A DNA stretch of 64,000 nucleotides from Zingiber officinale (lineage: Eukaryota; Streptophyta; Magnoliopsida; Zingiberales; Zingiberaceae): assembly GCF_018446385.1 (NCBI RefSeq), contig NC_056005.1, forward strand, positions 95,198,984 to 95,262,983. Reading direction: 5' to 3'. Each line of letters begins with the position of its first letter. Position 1 is the stretch's first letter. Position numbers and translations under genes: made by a program. This document shows positions 44,598-55,858 of the stretch, one piece after another. Under the pieces are notes generated by a model. The model did no database searches, had not been told where the DNA came from, and saw only the letters and a list, made by a program, of their open reading frames with translations.

Positions 44598-46196
44598 CTA
44601 CCATGGGTCCCAAAGGTTCTTCCTAACCTTAGGATTCTTAACCTTAGTCACCTCCCTTGGTGACTCATCTACTATGGCTAGGCCACTTCGGTGCACCTCG
44701 GGTGACACTTGGCCTACAAAACTCACCTTCTTAACCTTAGACATCTTGTCTTTGGTTAGTTTCTTCTTTCCCTTCACCTTAGACACATCATCCTTGCCAT
44801 AATTATATGTCACCCTAGCATATTCCTTCTTATTGGCCTTGGATGACTCTCCCTTGTCCTTGGTCACACCTCCCTTACCAATGTCATGTGCTACCTTAGC
44901 ACTTGACCTCCTTTTGGTCTTGGAGGGACCTAATTTGGTATTTTTGGATCTTTGACCACTCAAATACATGTCAAGTCCTTTAGGTCCAATAATGAACCTC
45001 TCTAGGACTTTCTCCATTTCTTCAAGCCTTACCTTCAAGGCTTGATTTTCTAATTCTAGGGTTCTAACCCTAGAGTCAACATGTCCACTTTGGACATCCT
45101 TAGACCTACCCACTTTCCTAGGCATATGTCTCCTTTTCTTGGGATTAATGCTTAGGTTTTCAACCACCTTCTTCTCCTTAGGAAAGATAGGTTGTTTCTT
45201 TTTAGGTCTATCATTTGAAAATGATTTCCTAGGGTTATCACTTACATTAACCCTATTCCTATCATTATATCTAAAACCATAAATATGCATGGGCAAATAA
45301 TTCATATTATTTCTAACATGCATGGAGGAATTTGAATTTGAACTTGAATTCAAGTTAGGGTTTACCTCCCTTACCCTTGAAGCTCTTTTCTTCTCCCACT
45401 TTCTCAAGTGCGCCAATTTCTTGAGCTCTCCTCTCCTTGGGCACTTTGTGTGGTAGTGACCCCACTCACCACATGTAAAGCACCTAATGTGCTTCTTCTC
45501 CTTCTTCTTCCTACAACTCACATTAGTTTCTAAATTAACTTTAGTGAGTTTAGGGTTTACCTCCTTTACCTTCTTGAGCGAAGGACACCTACTCTTGTAG
45601 TGCCCCATCTTACCACACTCAAAGCATTTGATATGGTCCTTTGTGCTCTTCTTGGTAGTTGAGGTGGAGGTTTGAGCTTCCAAGATCTCCTCATCCTTGG
45701 ATTGCTCTTCTTCATCTTCATTAGAAGATGTGGATGATACCTCCTCATCTTCCTTCTCCTCCTCGGATGTTGAGCTCGTGTCAACATTCGATTGGTCCTT
45801 CTCCTCTTGGACCAATGAGCCCTTCTCCTTGGGCTCCTCCTCTTCTTGGATTTGTGTATGACTCTCATGAAGCGCAATTACCTTTTTCCAAAGGTCACTT
45901 GCATTCTCGTATTCACCTACATTCAATATCGTATTAAGAGGTAATAAATTAATTAAAATTCTAGTTACCTCCTTGTCCGTCTCCGATTGCTCCCTTTGCT
46001 CATCGGTCCAATATCGACGTCGGAGACGCTTTCCCTTCTTGTCCGTTGGAACTTTAAACGGTTCCTCCAACGCAATCCATTGGTTCCAATTCATTTGGAA
46101 CCACATCTCCATGCGCTTCCTCCAATAGTCGAAGTCCTCGCGCTCGTATGGAGGTGGGATTCGGATGTCCCATCCGAGAGGTCCCTCCGACTCCAT
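44598..46196 (-). CDS. Retrotransposon Gag protein, 532 aa, intact
   Basis: The frame starts at ATG 46196 (MESEGPLGWDIRIPPPYERE) and is open to TAG at 44598. The N-terminal third has the capsid-like gag motif of Copia elements (FDYWRKRMEMWFQ, then ILINLLPLNTILNV, then NASDLWKKVIALHESH). An acidic Glu/Ser-rich linker follows. Two CCHC zinc knuckles come next: CFECGKMGHYKSRC and CFTCGEWGHYHTKC. The C-terminal part is Lys-rich with a short coiled-coil-like segment (LELENQALKVRLEEMEKVLE). It probably packages the element RNA. The intact long frame beside near-identical LTRs suggests recent activity. No protease domain is seen, so processing would need a helper element. Confidence 0.92.
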   Translation of the reverse strand: MESEGPLGWDIRIPPPYEREDFDYWRKRMEMWFQMNWNQWIALEEPFKVPTDKKGKRLRRRYWTDEQREQSETDKEVTRILINLLPLNTILNVGEYENASDLWKKVIALHESHTQIQEEEEPKEKGSLVQEEKDQSNVDTSSTSEEEKEDEEVSSTSSNEDEEEQSKDEEILEAQTSTSTTKKSTKDHIKCFECGKMGHYKSRCPSLKKVKEVNPKLTKVNLETNVSCRKKKEKKHIRCFTCGEWGHYHTKCPRRGELKKLAHLRKWEKKRASRVREVNPNLNSSSNSNSSMHVRNNMNYLPMHIYGFRYNDRNRVNVSDNPRKSFSNDRPKKKQPIFPKEKKVVENLSINPKKRRHMPRKVGRSKDVQSGHVDSRVRTLELENQALKVRLEEMEKVLERFIIGPKGLDMYLSGQRSKNTKLGPSKTKRRSSAKVAHDIGKGGVTKDKGESSKANKKEYARVTYNYGKDDVSKVKGKKKLTKDKMSKVKKVSFVGQVSPEVHRSGLAIVDESPREVTKVKNPKVRKNLWDPW

Positions 46197-46247
46197 CTCC
46201 TTCCTCTAGCCGCTCTCTTGGCGATTAGTCCAACAAGAGCTCACCTA

Positions 46248-46259
46248 GCTCTGATACCA
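46248..46259 (-). promoter_or_regulatory. Primer binding site (initiator tRNA-Met) of the TR-GAG element
   Basis: The minus strand reads TGGTATCAGAGC two bases inside the 5' LTR, complementary to the 3' end of plant initiator tRNA-Met. Confidence 0.88.
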
Positions 46260-46261
46260 CT

Positions 46262-47337
46262 TGTTGGGACCTTGACGTCCGCTTGAGGGGGGTGAATAGC
46301 GGCTCACCCAAAACTTTACTTCCTATAATGTTAGTGCACAGCGGAATACAAAAACAAACTAACAAATACAAAAGTTAACCTAAAACAAGAAAGAAAAAGA
46401 CAACAAACCGAACACAAACCCTAACACAAGGTGTTTACGTGGTTCGGAGATAACTTGCTCCTACTCCACGGCGTGTCCGTAAGGTGGACGATCCCTCAAT
46501 CCGTCGGTGGATTAGTCCCCGGCAAACTCCGGCTAGTTCAACCTCCTTGTGGGTGGAGAAACCTCACCACAACTCCAACCAAGATCTCTTGGCACACAAA
46601 GATCTCTTGAGCACAAGTAGACTACTAATTAGACTTTAACCAAGTCCAATTTCGTCACCTTGGCCGACCATCCCAAGCTCCTTCTTATAGAGCTTGGAAG
46701 AAATCAGTAAGATGATTTTCCCGTTACCAGTCGACTGGTCCTTGCACCAGTCGACTGGTGCCAGCCCAACGGCTCTCTCAACGGCTCTCTACTAGTCAAG
46801 CTACAGTGCACCAGTCGACTGATGAAACCACCAGTCGACTGCTACAGTAAACCCTAATTTTGGATTTTACCCCGAGTACATTCACTCAGCACTCGTTCTC
46901 GCCCGACCAACCTAGACCTAGCCTTCTAGCCTCCTCCATCAGCCTTGCGTCCCTCGGATGCCTTCCCATCCTTCACGTCTTGCCTTCTGGAGCTTCCATC
47001 GGCCTTGTCATTGTTGTCGGGTCTTCCTTTGCCAAGAGGTCGCGCCTCCGGGACTTCATCCATTGCCAAGTCACACTTGGACTTACGTTACCAAGACTAC
47101 ATGCTTGGACTTACACCGCCAAGACTCATCCTTGGACTTTCCTCCTTTGCCAAGATCACACTTGGACTTACGTTGCCAAGACTACATGCTTGGACTTACA
47201 CCGCCAAGACTCACCCTTGGACTTTCCTTGTTGTACCTGTATCCTGCACACTCACAATGCATATCAAATACAACAATAAACCTAACTTAAACCTTTGTCC
47301 AAACATCAAAACCTAGGGCACCTAGATTGCTCCAACA
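46262..47337 (-). repeat. 5' LTR of the TR-GAG element, 1,076 bp
   Basis: It is the promoter-side LTR for minus-strand transcription. It is almost identical to 42526-43612 and has the same four palindromes and hairpin array. The target duplication agtcc follows at 47338-47342. Confidence 0.93.
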
Positions 47338-47342
47338 AGTCC

Positions 47343-48733
47343 TGCCTGGGTGGATAGAAAATCGGGAGCGATGAGCCTCCTAAAGTAGCTTCTCCAAGAC
47401 CGGGTGAGACTGAGGTACGCATAACCTGCCTCGGAAATGAATAACACTCTCGTCCCCTCGGGTGAACTCCGTTTGCTGCCCGAAAGCTATCTGACTGCCA
47501 ATGGACTGTAAGTGCTGATCATCAGCCTGGGCTTCTCGGATCCTCATCCTGATCGATGACTGAGCAACCATGGTAACCAGAATACCCTGCTCTATCCGTC
47601 CCTACTCCTCAAGGCCCAACTCGGAGAAACCTTGAATCTAGTCCATGACTAAAGCTCGGTGGCAAGCTAAAGTCCCTCTAGACTTCCGGCTAAGTGCATC
47701 GGCAACCATATTAGTTTTTCCTGGGTGGTAGCTAATAGTACAGTCATAATCCTTTAGTAACTCCATCCATCTCCTCTGTCAGGGATTAAGTTCATTATGA
47801 GTGAAAAGATATTTGAGACTCTTATGATCAGTGAGAATCTCAAATGTAATACCATAAAGATGATGCCGCCAAATCTTTAAAATAAAGATAATAGCGGCTA
47901 GCTCCAAATCATGTACTGGGTAGTTCTTCTCATGCTCTTTCAACTTATGAGAAGCATAGGAGACTACCCTGCCGTGCTACATCAAAACAACGTCCAAACC
48001 TTGTAGAGAAGCGTCGGTGTTGAGTACGAATTCGTCCTCTCCAGAGGGTAAAACCAGAACTGGTGTCGACACCAATCTTCGCTTCATCTTCTGGAACTTC
48101 ATGCATTTTCTGGTCAGGCGTGTCAATGGCATAGCGATGCGAGAGAAACCCTCAATGAATCGTCTGTAATATCTAGCCAATCCCAAGAAACTACGGATGT
48201 CCTGAACTGATTTCGGCATCTCTCAACTGGTGACCGCCTCGATCATCTGAGGGTCCACGGAAATACCTCGGCTAGAAACCACATGTCCCAAAAAATCGAT
48301 CGAGGATAGCCAGAAAGCACACTTGCTGAACTTCGCATATAGACGATGTTGTCGAAGAGTCTCCAAGACTATGTGAAGATGTTGTGCATGTTCCTTCTCG
48401 GAATGCAAGTAGATCAAAATGTCATCGATGAAAATGATAATGAACTGATCTAGATACTCCAAAAAGACACGATTTATCAAATCCATAAATATCGCTAGAG
48501 CATTGGTAAGCTCAAATGACATTACCAAAAACTCATAATGCATGTCCGTATCTGGTGCGAAATGCTGTCTTCTGAATATCTGAATCTTTGACTCTCAACT
48601 TATAATATCGGACCGCAGATCAATCTTATAATACACTAATATACCTCTGAGCTGATCAAATAAATCCTCGATCCATGGTAAGGGGTACTTATTTCTGATG
48701 GTCACTACATTTAGCTGTCTATAATCAATGCGA
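47343..48733 (-). pseudogene. G1 reverse transcriptase and RNase H, 5'-truncated and broken
   Basis: Minus-strand fragments include [33 protein letters not shown] (catalytic DD kept), [19 protein letters not shown], then IRSFLGLARYYRRFIEGFSR and VLPSGEDEFVLNTDASLQ (RNase H start). TGA at 48223-48225 and TAG at 47977-47979 break the frame where the G2 copy or family pattern indicates Trp and Gln. The region stops abruptly near 48733, where G2 LTR sequence begins. The RT N-terminus, protease, gag and 5' LTR of G1 are missing. Confidence 0.85.
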
Positions 48734-49178
48734 CGTCGTCAGGTGATGAAGAGGAGTCGGGAGAGGAGGAAAAAGGAATCGATGCAAGGGGGAGGCTCGG
48801 GATCGAAGCTTTTGTACTCGTGGGAGAAGAGGCATCGCGAGAGGAGAGACGAAGGGATCGGCTCGGGGAAGAGGAAGGCGTTGCGCGCCGCGTGAGGGAG
48901 AGGCGGCGTCGGGCGAGAGGGGAGGGAGATGGCGCGGGTGAGGATGTAGGGCATGGGTGAGAAAAAGAAAAGAAAAAGAATAAAAATTATTTAAAGAAAT
49001 TCAACATTTCCTCGTTTAAATGGGGTAGCTTAAATAGACTTTCCCTTAGCCCAATAATTGATCCCATTAAACTCGTCATACGACTTCCGAAAAATTCTCA
49101 AAAAATTCTAAAAATTCAGTTAAGGTTATTCCTCAAATAACCATATTATTTTATTACTATTTTGTTTGGTATTTTACA
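48734..49178 (-). repeat. Truncated 3' LTR of Gypsy element G2
   Basis: This matches the last part of the G1 LTR: the gcgtgagggagaggcggc block, then the aataacc-ttatt stretch, ending ggtattttaca at 49178. Only about 445 of roughly 2,870 bp remain. The polypurine tract follows at 49179-49190 (plus ctctccctcatt). Confidence 0.82.
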
Positions 49179-49480
49179 CTCTCCCTCATTAATAAAAATT
49201 TGATCCCTAAATTTTCGTTAATTACCATCAACAACGAAAATTAACCCACATACCTCATGTAAAAAGATGGGGTATTGAGCTAGGATCGTATCCTCGAGCT
49301 CCCAAGTAGCCTCCTCGTTAAAATGATACTGTCATCCGACTTTAACCAGCTGGATAGTTTTGTTCCGTAGCTGACGCTCTTTGTGGTCCAGAATCCGTAT
49401 CGGAACCTCATCGTAGGTAATGTCAGGCTTAATGGGAACTGATATATCTGACAGAACATGTGCTGCGTTGGGTACATATC
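49179..49480 (-). pseudogene. G2 integrase C-terminal tail
   Basis: Minus-strand pieces read YVPNAAHVLSDISVPIKPD, then VPIRILDHKERQLRNKTIQL, with EEATWELE further on. It continues the frame at 59444 once the Copia insertion is removed. The target site atatc (49476-49480) is its last part. Confidence 0.82.
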
Positions 49481-51878
49481 TGTTGGTTGCTACTCGGAAA
49501 ACATAATGGTTCCACTGTACAAAAATTTTGTACAAAGGTCTGAACATTTTCCTAACTACCATGTGTTCTTTTAAATTAAACTTAGATCGCCTGCGGAACT
49601 TAACACGTTTGATCCAAAGTTTAATCTATTTGTTCTTTTAGGTTTAGACTCGGATCTCCTGCGGAAATTAACACGTTCGATCCAAATCACCTAAGTTATT
49701 AATTTCATTAAATATTAGTTTCCAAAATTGGCTTCCAGGACTGCATGGCGAGGCACATGACCTTCTTGGATATGAGAACAACCACCACCGCCTAGACAAA
49801 GCCTTTTAAGGAAAGTTAATATTTAATTTCCTTAAATAACTTTAGGTCAACCGAAAAGAACAATCAAATCACAAGGAAAAGAAAAACAAAAGAACACAAC
49901 ATCGAAAACAAATTCGAAATACTAGAATCGCATGCCTCTTGTATTTGGTATTATTTCCAAAAATAACTAGTATGATGCGGAAAGGAAAAATACTAGTTAT
50001 ACCTTTTAGAAAGACCTCTTGATATTCTACCGTATTCCTCTTCTAACCTCGGACGTTGTGTGGGCAACGATCTTCCAAGATGAGGACCACCTAGCACCTT
50101 CTTCTTCTTCCTTCAAGTTTCGGCCAAGCACCAAAATCCAAGGATGAAGAACTTTTTCCACCAACTAAGCTCCAAGGGATGCAAGCTTTCTCTCCTTCTT
50201 CTTCTTCTTCTCCAAGTAGTATCCGGCCACCACAAAAGCTCCAAGCAAGGAAGAGTTTCGGCCACCACAAAGAGGAAGAGAGGGAGAGAGGATGGCCGTC
50301 CACAACACCAAGGAAAAAGAGGGAGAGAATAATAGAGGTTGTGTCTCATGAAGGCACCCCAACCCCCTCTTTTATATTCCTTAGCTTTGGAAAATAAGGA
50401 AATTTAATTATAATAAAATTTTCTTAACTTTCCTTGACAACAATTAATTAAGAAAAATTAAATAAAATTTCCTAATCAATTATATCATGGCCGGCCACCT
50501 CAATAAGAGCAAACAAGACAATTTCAATCAATAATTAAAATTCCTTATTTGTCTTCGAAAATTTTTAAAAAATAAAATTTCCCTTTAAAATCCCTTCATG
50601 GTTGATAAAAAGAAATTTCTATAATTTTAATTTTTCTACATGTGAATAATTTATAAAGAAGAAAAATAAAATATCTTTCCAATCTACAAATAAGGAAAGA
50701 GATCTAATATCTTTCTTTAATCTTTTGTAGATCCTTTTAAAAGAGATATTTTAATTTTAATCTCTCCAATAAATTATATCTTTCACATAAAAAAAATTTA
50801 AAATTAAAATTCTTTTAAATTTAATGGGGGCCGGCCACCTAAGCTTGGGTTCAAGCTAGGGTCGACCACCCATGAACCAAGGCTTGGCAGGCCCTAGCTT
50901 GAACCACAAGCTAGCTTGGTCGACCCCTACATCATGGGTACGAAGGTGGGTATAGGTGGGTATAGTACTCTATAAATAAGAGGCTACGATAGGGACCAAG
51001 AGGAGGAATTGGTTTTGGTCTCCCGATAAAATTAAGCATCCCGTGTTCGCCCCGAACACACAACTTAATTTTATCAATAATAATTCATTCCACTAGAGAA
51101 CTATTATTGAACTACCGCACCAATCCCAAATTATATTTTTGAGCTCCTTCTTATTATGAGTGTGTTAGTCTCCCTGTGTTTAAGATGTCGAATGTCCACT
51201 AATTAAGTGAGTTACTGACAACTCATTTAATTAATATCTTAATCCAAGAATAGTACCACTCAACCTTATCATCATGTCGGACTGAGTCCACCTGCAGGGT
51301 TTAACATGACAATCCTTATGAGCTCATCTTGGGGACATTATCAACCTAGATTTCTAGGACACAGTTTCCTTTTATAATCAACAACACACACTATAAGTGG
51401 TATCATTTTCCAACTTATCGGGCTTATTGATTTATCGAACTAAATCTCACCCATTGATAAATTAAAGAAATAATATCAAATATATGTGCTTGTTATTATA
51501 TTAGGATTAAGAGCACACACTTCCATAATAACTGAGGTCTTTGTTGCTCTATAAAGTCAGTATAAAAGAAACGACCTCTAATGGTCCTACTCAATACACT
51601 CTAAGTGTACTAGTGTAATTATATAGTCAAGATAAACTAATTCCTAATTACACTACGACCTTCCAATGGTCTGTTCCTTTCCATTTTGGTCGTGAGCTAC
51701 TGTTTATAATTTATAAGGTACTGATAACATCATCTTCTGTATGTGGCACCACATACTATGTTATCTACAATATAAATTAATTGAACAACTACAACTAAAT
51801 GTAGACAATTTGACCAAATGTGATTCTTTATTTAAAATAAATGTTTACAAAAGCTTAGGCTTTCAGTATACACTAACA
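49481..51878 (-). repeat. 3' LTR of the Copia element
   Basis: Begins TGTTGGTTGC and ends CACTAACA on the plus strand. It contains an inverted repeat (50848-50863 with 50890-50905) and a TATA-like minus-strand motif near 50967. The short frames between 50091 and 50397 are low-complexity LTR sequence, not genes. Confidence 0.93.
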
Positions 51879-51890
51879 ATCTCCCACTTA
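51879..51890 (-). promoter_or_regulatory. Polypurine tract of the Copia element
   Basis: The minus strand reads TAAGTGGGAGAT immediately before the 3' LTR. Confidence 0.8.
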
Positions 51891-51932
51891 TACTAATGAC
51901 TAAGCTGCCATATCTTCTGCCATACATCTGAT

Positions 51933-54900
51933 TCACATTCCCTCCACATGCCGATCGAAAGCTTTTGCTGGAAGGGCCTTAGTGAAAGGATCTGCCAGGT
52001 TATCCGCTGATGCAATCTTGGCGATGACAACTTCTCCTCGCTTCACGATATCTCGTATCAGGTGGTACTTGCGCTCTATATGTTTACTTGCCTTATGGGC
52101 TCGTGGTTTCTTCGAGTTTGCAATTGCACCGCTATTATCACAATAAATTATGATGATTTTGGGCAAACCAAGAATCACATCTAAGTCCATTAGAAAGTTC
52201 CTGAGTCATACTGCTTCTTTAGCCGCCTCAGAGGCTGCTACATACTCAGCTTCCATGGTTGAGTCTGAAACGCATTTCTGCTTAACACTCCTCCATGCAA
52301 TGGCTCCACCTCCCAAAGTAAACACATAGCCTGATGTAGACTTACTGTTGTCCCTATCTGATTGGAAATCTGAATCCGTGTAACCCACAGGGAGCAAATC
52401 GTCTGCTTGGTAAACTAGCATATAATCTCTGGTCTTTCTCAGGTACTTTAATATATGCTTTACCGCAGTCCAATGTCTTTGTCCAGGGTTACTCTGATAT
52501 CTGCTAACCATGCCCACGGTAAAACAGATATCAGGTCTCATACATAGCATTGCATACATTAGGCTTCCTACAGCCGAAGCATAAGGAACTGCTCTCATGT
52601 CCTCTATCTCCTTTGATGTCTTCGGAGACATCTCTTTAGATAGAGCTACTCCATGCCTAAAAGGTAAGAAACCTTTCTTGGAATCTTGCATGCTAAAACG
52701 AGCAAGGATTGTATCTATATATGAAGCTTGGGACAGACACAACATTCTTTTCTTGCGATCCCTTATAACTTTGATCCCAAGAATGTGTGCACAATCTCCT
52801 AGATCCTTCATATCAAATTGTTTGGACAACCATACCCTTACATCCGATAATACCTTGACATTATTGCCAATTAACAAAATATCATTTACGTATAGTACAA
52901 GAAATACCACCACGTTTCCGTTACACTTCTTGTATACATAAGACTCATCCGGACACTGAATAAATCCATATGACTGGATTACTTCATTAAATCGGATGTT
53001 CCAAGACCTTGAAGCTTGCTTCAGTCCATAAATGGACCGATTGAGCTTACACACTAGATGCTCTTTGCCTTTTTCAATGAACCCTTCTGGTTGCTTCATA
53101 TGGATGTTCTCTTCAAGACTTCCATTAAGGAAAGCTGTCTTGACATCCATTTGCCAAATTGCATAATCCATATGAGCAACAATAGATAAGAGTATCCAGA
53201 TAGACATAAGCATGGCTACCGGTGAAAAGGTCTCCTTATAATCGATTCCCTCTTTCTGAGTGTACCCTTTCGCAACAAGCCTAGCTTTGAAGGTTTCTAC
53301 CTTCCCGTCTGTCCCTCTTTTCCTTTTGTAGACCCACTTGCATCCAACGACTTTTACACCATCAGGTGGTTCTACAAGCTCCCAGACCTTATTAGAGTAC
53401 ATAGACTCTATTTCAGAATTCATTGTCTTTTGCCAAGATGCTGCATCTATATCTTGGAGTGCTTCGTCATATGTTCGGGGATGAGATTCATGTTTGCCCG
53501 GGATCAAGTCCGAAGACTCTCCCAAAAATATGAATCTATCAGGCTGCCTAACAACCCTTCTACTACGACGAGGCACAGTCTGTGGTTGTGTATTATGTGT
53601 GACACGTGTTGCAGTCTCTTGTGGTACTTCATCTTGTACTGTTGGTACTGAAGTAGACGTGTCCTCCCTAAGTTCTACTAAAACAACTTTGCTACTGAGC
53701 TTGTGATCCATTATATAGTCTTCTTCTAAAAACTGGGCATTGGTGCTAACAATGATCTTCTGATCTTTAGGACTATAAAATAAACCACCTTTCGTTTCTC
53801 TGAGATACCCCACAAACACACGAACTTCTGTACGAGATTCTAACTTATCAGCATCTGGTTTCAGCACATGTGCTGGACTACCCCAAATCCGAATATGTCT
53901 TAGACTGGGCTTTCGCCATTCTACAATTCTGTGGGAGTAGAAGAAACTGATTTAGAAGGTACTAAGTTCAGAATGTACACTGCTGTTTCCAGAGCGTATC
54001 CCCAAAACGAATTTGGTAATTCTGAATAACTCATCATCGATCTAACCATTTCCATAAGAGTCCTATTCTTTCGTTCTGCCACACCATTCTGTTGGGGTGT
54101 ACCAGGTGCAGACAGTTGAGATTGAATCCCGGCCTCTGATAAGTAATTCCTAAACTTTCCTAAGAGGTATTCGCCACCACGATCAGACCGTAGTGTCTTG
54201 ATACTTTTACCTAGTCGTTTCTCCACATCAGCCTTGTACTATTTGAACTTATCAAAGCACTCGGACTTGCGGCGCATTAGGTAAATGTATCCGTATCTTG
54301 AATAATTGTCTATAAAAGAGACAAAATATTCAAAACCACCTCTTGCCTGGACAGACATAGGACCACACAAATCAGAATGAACCAATTCTAACACTTCTTT
54401 GGCTCTATACTCCTTGGCCTTAAAATGCCTCTTGGTTATTTTACCTTCCAAGCAAGATTCACATGTCGAAAAATTTTCCAACTCTAATGAACCCAAAAGT
54501 CCATCGGCTATAAGCCTCTGAATCCTACTTAACTTAATATGACCAAGCCTTAGATGCCAAAGATATGCTTGGTTCATTTCCGAAGGTTCTTTTCTCTTAT
54601 TTGAGTTAGAAGATGAGTTATAAATTTCCATGTTTTGCTTTGTGGGAGAAATTGGATTTAAAGTATACAAATTACCAACTAATGCACCAGAACAGATAAT
54701 CACTTTATTTCTCTTAATAACTACATCGTTACTAAAGGAAACTGAATATCCATCCAAAAACAGTTTAGAAACTGAAATTAAATTCTTTCTAAAACTAGGT
54801 ACATAAAGACAATTTCTTAAAACTAAATTTCTATTCCTATTAAAAGATAAGTAGACATCTCCCACTGCAACAACCACCACTTTAGTAGCATTTCCCATGT

Positions 54901-55858
54901 AGACGGTAATCTCTCCTTCAGTTAGTCGTCGGGTTTCCTGGAACCCCTGCAAGGAATTACAGACATGATCAGTGGCTCCCATATCTACACACCAGGTGCT
55001 GGTAGATAACACCGCTAAACATGTTTCAACAACTAGAGCATGAGATATACATTTGTTGTTCTGATTCCTACGAGGACAATCCGCCTTCCAATGCCCTGAC
55101 TGCTTGTAGATGAAGCACTTGCCCTTCGGCTTCTTCATTCCAGCTTTAGGTCATGTACTCTGAAATTTATTCACTTTCTTTGCTGAACCAACTTGTTTCT
55201 TTTTCTTCTTTCCTTTCGGTTTAGAAGTAGAACCATTTTCAGCATAGTGAATATGAGAATTGTGACGAAACAATCCTTCTGCTGCCTGAAGTTCTGTCAG
55301 TAGTTCCGCCAATGAATATACCCTTTTGTTCATATTGTAATTCAGGCGAAATTGTTCAAAACTTCTAGGTAGTGTTCGGAGAATCATATCAATCTGGGTT
55401 TCCCCATCAATTTCTCCTCCAAGGATCTGTATTTCGTTCAGATAAGCCATCATCTTTAGGATATGATCCCTCACAAGAGTACCCTCTTGCATGGTGGCTG
55501 TCATTATCTTTCTCATGACTTCTTGTCTAGAAGCCCGATCCTGATGACCAAAGAGTTCCTTGAGATTGTTCATAATATCATAAGCTGTTGGTAAATCTTG
55601 ATGCTGATGTTGTAATACATTTGACATTGAAGCCAAAATGTAACACCGCGCCATCTCATCTGTCTTTACCCATTTCTTATGATATTCAATCTCCTCTTGG
55701 GTAGATTCACCAGTGGGTGCATCAGAACAAGGCTCAGTCAGTACAAACTTATAGCTTTCAGCAGTAAGAACAATGTCTAGGTTCCTTTTCTAATCTATGT
55801 AGTTAGGACCAGTAAGTCTATTCTGTTGTAATATGATGGACAGTGGGTTGAAAGTCAT
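51933..55858 (-). pseudogene. Copia gag-pol polyprotein, disabled
   Basis: The likely start is ATG 55858. Gag runs to about 55151. The zinc knuckle is CFIYKQSGHWKADC, with its second Cys replaced by Tyr. Protease has VDMGATDHVC. Integrase has HLRLGH, CESCLEGK, LVHSDLCGPM, SFIDNYSRYG and [12 protein letters not shown] has KWVYKRKRG, QMDVKTAFLNG and YVNDILLIG, where the usual second catalytic Asp of YVDD is Asn (52885-52887). RNase H has YTDSDF and DSTMEAEYVA. Breaks: in-frame stops near 55797, 55147, 54240 and 52202, plus a one-base loss near 53920. It cannot make an active polyprotein. Confidence 0.92.

Larger units (their letters stand above)
42526..47337 (-). mobile_element. Gag-only LTR retrotransposon (TR-GAG type), 4,812 bp
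   Basis: It has two LTRs (42526-43612 and 46262-47337), a 2,649-bp interior, a primer binding site, a polypurine tract and one gag ORF, but no protease, integrase or reverse transcriptase. The 5-bp target duplication agtcc lies at 42521-42525 and 47338-47342. By eye the LTRs differ at three bases plus one 11-bp duplication, so the insertion is young. It must depend on enzymes from another element. Confidence 0.92.

Noticed and set aside
50091..50397. Short ORFs in the Copia LTR, repeated at 57649-57955
   Set aside because: Same sequence in both LTRs, open in several frames on both strands, biased composition; not genes.
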